Shown: piece after piece, positions 1 through 5,098 of the stretch
Position numbering within the stretch: position 1 is the stretch's first letter
Layout of the letters: each line of letters opens with the position of its first letter
Position numbers and translations under genes: made by a program
Assembly: GCA_002317225.1 (NCBI GenBank)
Contig: DCIW01000224.1
Location: 1-12,477 of the forward strand
Source: Prevotellaceae bacterium UBA1716
GTDB lineage: Bacteria > Bacteroidota > Bacteroidia > Bacteroidales > Bacteroidaceae
Direction: 5' to 3'
DNA length: 12,477 bases
The notes under the pieces: model-generated
What the model saw: only the letters and a program-made list of their open reading frames with translations
Databases searched by the model: none
What the model was told of the DNA's origin: nothing

Positions 1-801
1 ATGCCTACCGAAGTGCAAACCAAACGACTGGCATGGTCGATGGAATGCTACATGATAGCAGGTGCATTCTTATTGTTCTTCATGATAAATTTATTAACCT
101 TGAAGAATCCTCGCATCCATAATCCTTATCGATACGAGTCGATGAAGACTGCATTCCAACGCGAGATACAGATAATCGAACGCATACGTCAGAAGGAACA
201 TTCGCTCAGTTTGATAATTGCACTTTTCTTCCTTCTCCTTCCGCAATCATTGATGTTCTACACGCGCGTGTTCTTCTTATTATCTAAGGAAGAAGAAGGT
301 GGACTGGGTTGTTCCGTTCCCGAACTTGGTTTTGCACAAGGAACCATCGGTGTGATTGCATTTGGTGTTGGAGTGCTACTCGGCAGGTATCTGCTCGAGC
401 ATTACGGAACTAAGAAGATGTTTTGGATTATGTCCATCCCACTTACTCTCTCGCCTGCCTTATATATGCTTATGGCACAAAACCCACTGACTGGTAATAT
501 GTTAGCGATAAGCGTAATGTGCCTTCTTGCACAACTCTTCTTCGGGTTCGGACTGAATATTTGTCGTCCGTTCGTGCATTACATTTCGGGCGAAAGGTAT
601 CGAAACACGATTGGTTATCTCTACATCCCGATGATTGCTGGAGTGATGCTCGTTCCTATGGCAATGAGTGGATGGCTGTGCCAAATACTGAATTATAAAC
701 TATTTTTTATCTTAAATGCATCAACAGCAATCGTTGCATGGGTAATATTGCTTGCATTTAAAATACGCACAAAACTTCTGTCAGATGAAAACTCAAACTA
801 A
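1..801 (+). CDS. MFS transporter, C-terminal part (partial, cut by window edge)
   Basis: This is an integral inner-membrane permease of the major facilitator superfamily. The reading frame is open at base 1, so the ATG there is probably internal and the N-terminal half lies outside the window. The visible 266 residues hold about six to seven hydrophobic segments, for example around residues 16-34, 69-90, 112-128, 138-158, 166-186 and 205-260. A loop with an LGRYLLEHYGTKKM-like sequence (about 126-140) matches the conserved MFS loop after the seventh helix. The segment with GGLG and the loop closely parallel the C-terminal half of the next gene (EGGLGMS, then a loop with SRYGLKKM), so the two look like tandem paralogues of AmpG-like type. 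The substrate cannot be read from the sequence; muropeptides or sugars are guesses. Its 3' end overlaps the next gene by 17 bp, which suggests translational coupling. Confidence 0.85.
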   Translation: MPTEVQTKRLAWSMECYMIAGAFLLFFMINLLTLKNPRIHNPYRYESMKTAFQREIQIIERIRQKEHSLSLIIALFFLLLPQSLMFYTRVFFLLSKEEEGGLGCSVPELGFAQGTIGVIAFGVGVLLGRYLLEHYGTKKMFWIMSIPLTLSPALYMLMAQNPLTGNMLAISVMCLLAQLFFGFGLNICRPFVHYISGERYRNTIGYLYIPMIAGVMLVPMAMSGWLCQILNYKLFFILNASTAIVAWVILLAFKIRTKLLSDENSN

Positions 802-2059
802 AGCATATTTTTGGGTTCCAAGCCTTTATCTTGGAGAATCGTTGCCATTCTCGGCCGTGATGATGGTTTCGATAATTATGTTCAAGGAACTTGGATTGAG
901 CGATGCACAGATCACGCTCTATACGGGTTGGTTGGGTCTGCCTTGGGTTATCAAACCAATCTGGAGTCCGATTATCGATAACCTCAAGACTAAACGTTGG
1001 TGGATTATCACGATGCAATTCGTAATGGGAGTTGCACTTGGACTTGTGGCACTAACCATACCAACTTCGTTCTGGTTGCAAGGCTCGTTGGCGCTCTTTA
1101 TGTTGCTTGCATTCTCGAGTGCTACACATGATATTTCGGCTGATGGATTCTACATCATCGGTCTCGAAGATAAAGAACAGGAACTGTATGTGGGCGTTCG
1201 AAACACGTTCTACCGCATCGGTATGGTGATAGGTCAGGGTGGACTCATCTCGCTTGCAGGTCTTATGCAGAATGGTACGTTTGGTGCTGCAGTTCAGTCA
1301 GTTGCATCATCGTGGATGGTGGTGTTCTTCATCCTTGGAGGATTGATGCTGTTGCTCGGATTGTGGCATTCGTTCATATTGCCAAAGGTAGAGACTCCAC
1401 TGCACGATAAGTTCGAATTTAAAGAGCAGATGCTTGAATTCGTCGAGACTCTGAAAGTGTTCATTTCGAAACCGTTCATTATTTCGAGCATCTTCTTCAT
1501 ATTGCTTTTCCGTCTGCCTGAAGGATTGCTTACAAAGATCGTACCGCTTTTCCTCACTCGTAGCGTACCCGAAGGTGGTCTTGGTATGAGCGACGAAGTG
1601 TACGGTTTGGTATATGGTACGCTTGGTGTTATCGGACTTCTACTTGGAGGCATCATTGGTGGATGGCTCGTATCGCGTTATGGACTCAAGAAGATGCTTT
1701 GGCCACTTGTTCTTTGCATCACATTGCCTGATGTGGTGTACGTATATCTGTCATATTTCAACGATGCAAGTCTTTGGTTGATTGGCACTTGTATATGTAT
1801 TGAGCAGATTGGTTATGGACTTGGATTTGCTGCATACACACTTTATCTGGTTACTTTCTCTCGTGGCGAACGCAGCACGGCAGTATTCTCCATTTGCACA
1901 GCATTCCAATATTTTGGTGGTGCAATGCTACCAGGAATGGTGTCGGGACTTATTAGCGACTCGGTAGGTTATTTCCAGTTCTTCCTCATCGTGATGGGCT
2001 TCTGCTTGATTACGTTTGCAGTAACCGCTTGCATACATGTGGAAGAGAATATCAAGTAA
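785..2059 (+). CDS. MFS transporter, AmpG-like
   Basis: This is a complete 424-aa permease with about 12 hydrophobic segments, the usual MFS size. I place the start at ATG 785 (MKTQTKAYFWVP) because it puts LYLGESLPFS, typical of AmpG-like proteins, directly in the first helix. The longer frame from 752 would overlap the upstream gene by 50 bp. The first helix is followed by a WLGLPWVIKPIWSPIID stretch (about residues 49-65), the characteristic AmpG/PAT-family segment between helices 2 and 3. A central hydrophilic loop (about 200-225) separates the two halves. The second half starts with RLPEGLLTK and repeats the MFS loop as SRYGLKKM. The gene overlaps its paralogue upstream by 17 bp in another frame, so they are surely one operon. 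The AmpG family imports muropeptides, but a saccharide or other solute is equally possible here. Confidence 0.9.
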   Translation: MKTQTKAYFWVPSLYLGESLPFSAVMMVSIIMFKELGLSDAQITLYTGWLGLPWVIKPIWSPIIDNLKTKRWWIITMQFVMGVALGLVALTIPTSFWLQGSLALFMLLAFSSATHDISADGFYIIGLEDKEQELYVGVRNTFYRIGMVIGQGGLISLAGLMQNGTFGAAVQSVASSWMVVFFILGGLMLLLGLWHSFILPKVETPLHDKFEFKEQMLEFVETLKVFISKPFIISSIFFILLFRLPEGLLTKIVPLFLTRSVPEGGLGMSDEVYGLVYGTLGVIGLLLGGIIGGWLVSRYGLKKMLWPLVLCITLPDVVYVYLSYFNDASLWLIGTCICIEQIGYGLGFAAYTLYLVTFSRGERSTAVFSICTAFQYFGGAMLPGMVSGLISDSVGYFQFFLIVMGFCLITFAVTACIHVEENIK

Positions 2060-2457
2060 AAATATTGCAACAGATCAGGTTGAAGATTATAAGTTTCGTT
2101 AACGTAAATTGTCCGTTAATTAGAACGTAAATTTGAACCGTAAATTAATATGCCAAGTAAAAATTCACGTTTCAAATTTACGTTCCATTTACGAAAAATT
2201 TACGTTCACCGAAGGCAAAGATAAACTCTATGTTTTTATCCATACATGCCGAAAACTTTATCAGACCAACTTTTTTTTCATAATTCCCTCAAAATACATA
2301 GCTTTAACCCTACAAAATCGGCCTATAATTTATCAATTCCTTATACATGGATAGCACGATGCAGTCAAATCGTACGTTCGTATGGCGCCAAACGACCTAA
2401 CGGTTCAGACTAAAGGTGCTGTCGATTATTACTAACCTTTTTAAATCTATTTGGAAT
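2060..2457. other. Intergenic region between the permease operon and the HU-like gene
   Basis: I find no convincing gene here. A 73-codon open frame at 2133-2354 is low-complexity, AT-rich and runs through the repeat cluster. The left part (2102-2205) holds the ACGTAAATT cluster listed separately. At 2216-2223 there is a minus-strand match to the -7 box (TATCTTTG), but it has no -33 TTTG at the right distance and no minus-strand gene to serve. A GC-richer patch at about 2355-2425 breaks the AT-rich background and may be a leader of the HU-like gene. No consensus -33/-7 promoter for that gene is visible. Confidence 0.5.
2102..2205. repeat. Mirror-symmetric cluster of six ACGTAAATT-type words
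   Basis: Three forward copies of (A)CGTAAATT lie at 2102-2110, 2125-2133 and 2139-2146. Three reverse copies lie at 2175-2183, 2187-2193 (shortened) and 2197-2205. The centre includes a perfect 15-bp inverted repeat, GAACGTAAATTTGAA at 2123-2137 against its complement at 2171-2185, with a 33-nt spacer. The cluster lies 43 nt after the MFS stop. It could end the permease transcript as a long hairpin, or be a multi-site operator. Confidence 0.7.
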
Positions 2458-2886
2458 ATGATAAATTACTCATTATCAATGCGCGGCAATCCTTCAGATC
2501 CTGCCGCTGCAAAGCGTGCTTATGCTAATGCACAGGCAAAAGACGTTCTCGACATCAATGCATTCGCTGACCACATCGTATCTCACGGTTGCGTGTACGG
2601 AAAGGGCGACATAGTCGGCATCCTCACTATGGCCGTTTCTTGTATCAAGGAGAATCTCCTCGCCGGCAACGCAGTCGAGCTTGGCGAACTCGGCAAGTTC
2701 TACGTTTCCATCAAGAGCATCGGTGCTCGCACCTACGACGACTTTACCGCTCAGAACATCAAACGTGTAAATGTAAAGTATGCCCCAAGCAGTGCTCTCA
2801 AAAATCTCCGCAGTCAGTCTGAGTTCGAGCGTGTCCTCACAAAGAAAGACGATGCAGAAGCAAAGAAACAAACATACGGCAACTAA
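2458..2886 (+). CDS. HU-like DNA-binding protein (HU-HIG type)
   Basis: This is a small basic DNA-binding protein of the HU/IHF superfamily, 142 aa from ATG 2458. I prefer this start because MINYSLSMRGNPSDP is the typical opening of the Bacteroidales HU-HIG group. A GTG at 2416 would add 14 hydrophobic residues. The body has a helical part (about 17-70, with AFADHIVSHG) followed by the HU-type beta segment AVELGELGKFYVSI (about 78-91), which corresponds to the G-x-G-x-F turn of HU. The C-terminal tail (about 120-142) is charged and Lys/Asp/Glu-rich. Proteins of this group are often encoded just before a smalltalk micro-protein, as here (34-nt gap), and near DUF3987 replication genes. A nucleoid or element-specific architectural role is inferred. 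Confidence 0.85.
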   Translation: MINYSLSMRGNPSDPAAAKRAYANAQAKDVLDINAFADHIVSHGCVYGKGDIVGILTMAVSCIKENLLAGNAVELGELGKFYVSIKSIGARTYDDFTAQNIKRVNVKYAPSSALKNLRSQSEFERVLTKKDDAEAKKQTYGN

Positions 2887-2920
2887 TCGATTTCTAATCA
2901 ATTAACCAATCGTAAAACTC

Positions 2921-3022
2921 ATGACACAGCAATTTAAACGTATAATGCTGATGGTGCTTAAGCTTACAGCCGTGATCATTTCGTTTTTATTTGCACTCCT
3001 CGGTGGCAGTTCATTCCTGTAG
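2921..3022 (+). CDS. Smalltalk-family micro-protein (33 aa)
   Basis: This 33-residue ORF starts MTQQFKRIMLM and ends LLGGSSFL. It has a short basic N-terminus (K6, R7) followed by one hydrophobic helix (about residues 8-27). Size, composition and position directly after an HU-HIG gene match the Bacteroidales 'smalltalk' family, whose members are about 30 aa with a single predicted membrane helix and unknown function. The family usually ends in a Cys-containing SCM/SC-type tail. This copy has no Cys and ends SSFL, so it would be a divergent member. It is 34 nt downstream of the HU-like gene and probably cotranscribed. The amidase gene often found next to the pair is not present. Confidence 0.75.
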   Translation: MTQQFKRIMLMVLKLTAVIISFLFALLGGSSFL

Positions 3023-3074
3023 CCGTTGATGAAATCTATTTTGTTCTTTCATTTTTATGTTTTTCTATTAGAAA

Positions 3075-3105
3075 GTGAATCAAGGGGTCAGACCCCTTGA
3101 TTCAC
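3075..3105. terminator. Perfect 31-bp palindrome after smalltalk
   Basis: GTGAATCAAGGGGTC (3075-3089) is followed by one A and then its exact complement (3091-3105), so the transcript would form a 13-15 bp stem on either strand. It lies 52 nt after the smalltalk stop. No T-run follows, so termination would not be of the classical type. CCTTGATTCA is directly repeated at 3095-3104 and 3105-3114, which extends the right arm. It could equally be a dispersed palindromic repeat unit. Confidence 0.65.
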
Positions 3106-3200
3106 CTTGATTCAGTCTAATGTCTTATGAATCAAATGAATAAATATTTTTGATTCTGTTTTTAAGGTGTCGTTCTTGAATGGGCGATGCCTTGCTAAGT

Positions 3201-3333
3201 GGGGGAGAGAGGAGGAAGAGAATGCGGTGTTTTTTCGTGGTCTTTCAAACGATAATAATAATAATAATTTAGGTGCAACTTATTTTTATTATTATTATTA
3301 TAAAATACAATTATTACATCTTTCTTCTCCCCC
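3201..3333. repeat. Nested inverted repeat built on (ATA)5/(TTA)5
   Basis: The outer arms GGGGGAGA (3201-3208) and TCTCCCCC (3326-3333) are perfect complements. The following purine-rich left arm continues to pair imperfectly, mostly by G-U, with the right arm. Inside it, (ATA)5 at 3252-3266 pairs with (TTA)5 at 3286-3300 across an 18-20 nt loop. A 99-codon open frame runs through it (3167-3466) and reads Asn5 and Tyr5 across the microsatellites. I regard that frame as non-coding. The structure may be a long terminator, a small RNA or a relic of a miniature element. The rest of 3106-3422 shows nothing else recognisable. Confidence 0.5.
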
Positions 3334-3422
3334 TTATCTATTATTGTATTATATTACAAGAACCATGTTCATCCCCCCAAAATGGGAAAAAATGAAGAAT
3401 TCGACAATTTTTAAGTGCAAGA

Positions 3423-3454
3423 TTTGGAACGTAATCAGAAATCGCGTACCTTTG
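3423..3454 (+). promoter_or_regulatory. Bacteroidota-type promoter (-33 TTTG, -7 TACCTTTG)
   Basis: TTTG at 3423-3426 and TACCTTTG at 3447-3454 are separated by 20 nt, an exact match to the Bacteroidota housekeeping promoter layout. Transcription would start near 3460-3463. The 5' leader has a 7-bp hairpin (3467-3473 with 3482-3488) before the 10-codon ORF and the 144-aa gene. It is the clearest promoter in the window and marks the left start of the accessory module. Confidence 0.75.
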
Positions 3455-3519
3455 CAGCGACATTAAATGTAGAGATTACAATCTACATCATTATTAATTT
3501 TTAAAAGAAAGGATTATTT

Positions 3520-3552
3520 ATGAAATCGGGGCAGGAGTTAACCTGTCCATAA
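3520..3552 (+). CDS. Possible 10-codon leader ORF (MKSGQELTCP)
   Basis: ATG 3520 follows an AAGAAAGGA purine run (3506-3513) that resembles a ribosome-binding site, which is unusual in this window. The ORF encodes MKSGQELTCP and stops at 3550. A 7-bp GC-rich hairpin (GGGCAGG 3529-3535 with CCTGTCC 3542-3548, one G-U) lies inside it, so ribosome movement could open or close the structure. It sits in the leader of the 144-aa gene, 58 nt before that start. Coding cannot be proven at this length. Confidence 0.3.
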   Translation: MKSGQELTCP

Positions 3553-3610
3553 CAAGAAGGGGCAAAACGTTGAATTGCTTTACCTCTCCCAAACAGGCTG
3601 GTAAACGAAC

Positions 3611-4045
3611 ATGATTCGTACAGCCGATTTCGTAAATATGAAAATTAAGATCATAAAAAATCGTCTTTCACAAACCAGGTTTGATGAAGACACGCAAAAA
3701 AATGCCTACAATAAACTAGTAGGAGAATTAGATGTAATAAAAAAGTCAAAACCATCACGCGGTTCTAAGTCTTGCGGTCAGAAGTTAGCCAACACAAAGC
3801 TACTTGCGTGCATTTGCTGCTTCTGTGAACACTTTTTTGGTGACGAGGATCGTCTTGAGACTTGGCCATCCTCCAACAAGGTCGACGAGGAGTTTGGAAT
3901 CTCACTTAAGAACTTGTACACGGTGATGAAGGTTAAGCATGCAAGCAAGTATAATAGAGCCAAAGCTAATGCACTTGCCAAGCGAATAGGTTTTGACGAG
4001 GAATACTACAAGATGAAAGCGACCCTGCTCGCTATCGCGTCTTAA
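3611..4045 (+). CDS. Orphan protein with clustered cysteines, 144 aa
   Basis: I do not recognise this protein. Codon use looks normal and a strong terminator follows, so I believe it is a real gene. The N-terminal third is basic and helical (KIKIIKNRL, residues 11-19), and Pro/Ser/Lys-rich near 45-57. The centre contains LLACICCFCEHFF (residues 64-76), with C67, C69, C70, C72 and H74, plus C55 upstream. This could bind a metal or form disulphides, though the spacing fits no standard zinc finger that I know. The C-terminal part (about 88-140) is charged and helical and could hold a DNA-binding helix-turn-helix, which is a guess. ATG 3638 (MKIKIIKN) is an alternative start that removes nine residues. 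It has its own promoter (3423) and terminators (4056 and 4098), so it is a single-gene unit. Confidence 0.7.
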   Translation: MIRTADFVNMKIKIIKNRLSQTRFDEDTQKNAYNKLVGELDVIKKSKPSRGSKSCGQKLANTKLLACICCFCEHFFGDEDRLETWPSSNKVDEEFGISLKNLYTVMKVKHASKYNRAKANALAKRIGFDEEYYKMKATLLAIAS

Positions 4046-4055
4046 ATCTTAAAAG

Positions 4056-4089
4056 ACGGGAATACTTTTAATAAGTGTTCCCGTTTTTT
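4056..4089 (+). terminator. Intrinsic terminator of the 144-aa gene
   Basis: ACGGGAATACT (4056-4066) pairs with AGTGTTCCCGT (4074-4084), 11 bp with one G-U, around a 7-nt loop. A run of six T (4084-4089) follows. It lies 11 nt after the stop codon, a classical rho-independent terminator. Confidence 0.9.
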
Positions 4090-4097
4090 GTGTGGTT

Positions 4098-4136
4098 ATG
4101 GGAAAGGAAAAAACAAGTCTTTTCCTTTCCCATTTT
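4098..4136 (+). terminator. Second hairpin in tandem with the terminator
   Basis: ATGGGAAAGGAAAA (4098-4111) pairs perfectly with TTTTCCTTTCCCAT (4120-4133) around an 8-nt loop, and T residues follow (4133-4136). It starts only 9 nt after the previous terminator and ends 28 nt before the next -7 box. Together the two hairpins isolate the 144-aa gene from the downstream unit. Confidence 0.75.
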
Positions 4137-4164
4137 CGTTCTAATCAGTTTCAAAGCTTTTCCG

Positions 4165-4172
4165 TAACTTTG
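4165..4172 (+). promoter_or_regulatory. Probable -7 box TAACTTTG
   Basis: TAACTTTG matches the TAnnTTTG -7 consensus and is followed by GC, as in other promoters of this window. At the expected -33 distance there is no TTTG, only TTCG/TTCT-like sequence, so it may be weak or regulated. It would start a transcript near 4180 with a leader of about 200 nt before the 103-aa gene. Confidence 0.55.
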
Positions 4173-4377
4173 CACTCGCAAACGAAGCTTCAGCGTATTT
4201 TGCTGATGTGGGAAGTTGCTTACAAAAAACGCGTTCTTACTCCTCGTGTTCGAAGCAGGGAGTTCACCAGCAGAAGCTGAGTTGTGTATATGTGTCATCC
4301 GCTCCCTAATGGCGTATATATATAATAAGGTGGAAGCTGTGAGCGGAGACTCGAGGGTAAGACAATTTTTAATAAAA
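4173..4377 (+). promoter_or_regulatory. Long, structured leader before the 103-aa gene
   Basis: The 205-nt stretch is more GC-rich than the other intergenic DNA. It contains alternative pairings: AGGGAG (about 4257) with CTCCCT (about 4302), or CCGCTC (about 4299) with GAGCGG (about 4341). These two helices share the middle strand and exclude each other, which would suit a switch. A 24-codon ORF lies inside. I recognise no known riboswitch or T-box. In-frame ATG 4309 could also extend the downstream protein. Confidence 0.35.
4206..4280 (+). CDS. Possible 24-aa basic leader peptide
   Basis: ATG 4206 opens a 24-codon frame, MWEVAYKKRV followed by an Arg/Ser-rich tail ending SREFTSRS, with a stop at 4278-4280. 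It has many basic residues (three Lys/Arg near residues 7-9 and five more Arg). It begins about 26 nt downstream of the presumed transcription start. It could be a leader peptide controlling the structured region, a true micro-protein, or chance. There is no family I recognise. Confidence 0.3.
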   Translation: MWEVAYKKRVLTPRVRSREFTSRS

Positions 4378-4689
4378 ATGAAAAAAACAACATTTCAGAA
4401 ACTTACTGCTACAGAATGGCAGTCACAGTTAAAGGAAAGTTATATTGAATACTTAATTAACGATTTTAACAACAACTATCTCCCTGAAGAAGGAGAGAAG
4501 TTAATTGGTTGTTCGCAAATTAAGGCATTTTCAAAGTATGTTATCGATAGATTTGGTGATAAGGATTTGCCAATGAAAGATAACGATCGTAAGATATCTG
4601 TTGACGAATTTTTAAGTAAAAACGTTAACGAAAAGAATGCAGAAGCACTTTTACAAGCTGTAATTAGTGTTTTAAAAATGAATATATAA
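4378..4689 (+). CDS. Unknown protein, 103 aa
   Basis: I do not recognise this family. I choose ATG 4378 because AT-rich leader DNA ends there (TTTTTAATAAAAATG) and the sequence MKKTTFQKL is a natural start. The open frame continues upstream to 4216, so ATG 4309 (MAYIYNKVE) would give a 126-aa form. The protein is mostly helical and charged. It has EWQSQLKESYIEYLINDF near 13-30, an acidic turn-rich centre (LPMKDNDRKISVDEF, about 64-78) and a hydrophobic C-terminal helix (ALLQAVISVLKM). The stop is 2 nt before the next start, so it is coupled to the 114-aa gene. A helper of the replication protein downstream is inferred only from position. Confidence 0.75.
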   Translation: MKKTTFQKLTATEWQSQLKESYIEYLINDFNNNYLPEEGEKLIGCSQIKAFSKYVIDRFGDKDLPMKDNDRKISVDEFLSKNVNEKNAEALLQAVISVLKMNI

Positions 4690-4691
4690 TT

Positions 4692-5036
4692 ATGATTAAA
4701 TTTCAAGTTAAGTCCTTCACTGAAGGCAACATGAATGGAAACCCATATTGGAAGGTTTTCGCAGAAGAGGTAACTACCGCAGTTTACAAGCAGTCAATCA
4801 ACGCTTCTATCACAAAGCAGCAGTTTGATGAGCTCGAAGTAGGCGATATTATCAGTGATCCAGAGTTCCGTTACACTGCTCAACTCAAGAATGGTGGTTA
4901 TGGAGATTATTATGTTCAGAAGCTCAAGCTTGTATCTTATAAGCTCGAGAAGACCGTTCTCGAAACTCCATTCACTACAGCATCTACTGATATTACTGGC
5001 GATCAGGCAACTGATGTCGCTGTTCTTTCGGATTAA
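4692..5036 (+). CDS. 114-aa protein, possibly a single-strand DNA-binding OB-fold
   Basis: The 114-aa sequence is rich in predicted beta strands. IKFQVKSFTEG (2-12) is followed by a strand with PYWKVFAEEV (about 18-27), a charged turn with DELEVGDIIS (46-55), and strands with GYGDYYVQKLKLVSYKL (69-85). Aromatic and Lys residues in the strands, a short size and an acidic, Thr/Asp-rich disordered tail (about 95-114, ending VAVLSD) resemble small phage-type ssDNA-binding proteins. I see no diagnostic motif, so this is a structural guess. The neighbourhood supports it: it is the second gene of a tight pair (2-nt gap), and the next gene is a primase-helicase type protein. The tail lacks the DxxF-type end of bacterial SSB. 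Confidence 0.75.
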   Translation: MIKFQVKSFTEGNMNGNPYWKVFAEEVTTAVYKQSINASITKQQFDELEVGDIISDPEFRYTAQLKNGGYGDYYVQKLKLVSYKLEKTVLETPFTTASTDITGDQATDVAVLSD

Positions 5037-5050
5037 TAATTAAGATTGAG

Positions 5051-5083
5051 GGATTGCCCTCTCCATAGGGGGCATTCCTTTTT
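5051..5083 (+). terminator. Terminator-like hairpin just before the primase-helicase gene
   Basis: GGATTGCCCTCT (5051-5062) pairs with AGGGGGCATTCC (5067-5078), with one mismatch and one G-U, around a CCAT loop. Five T follow (5079-5083). The stop of the 114-aa gene is 14 nt upstream and the next ATG is 15 nt downstream. There is no room for a promoter between the T-run and the start, so the large gene must be expressed by read-through, antitermination or RNA processing, or from a promoter inside the 114-aa gene. Confidence 0.8.
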
Positions 5084-5098
5084 AATAAAAGATTTATT

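Noticed and set aside
2216..2223. Minus-strand -7 box TATCTTTG
   Set aside because: There is no -33 match at 19-21 nt and no minus-strand gene downstream; probably chance, or a marginal antisense start.
2133..2354. 73-codon open frame on the plus strand
   Set aside because: It runs through the ACGTAAATT array and AT-rich DNA, has low-complexity content, no recognisable domain and no supported start.
3167..3466. 99-codon open frame with Asn5 and Tyr5
   Set aside because: The residues come from the (ATA)5/(TTA)5 tracts, it overlaps the nested inverted repeat and ends inside the promoter region.
4230..4275. tRNA-like 3' half (GTTCGAA with a possible T-stem)
   Set aside because: The T-stem has a mismatch and there is no matching acceptor, D-arm or anticodon arm and no CCA at the right place.
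4092..4280. 62-codon frame on the plus strand starting before the -7 box
   Set aside because: Its start lies inside the second terminator and upstream of the promoter box; only the last 24 codons could be transcribed as a leader ORF.
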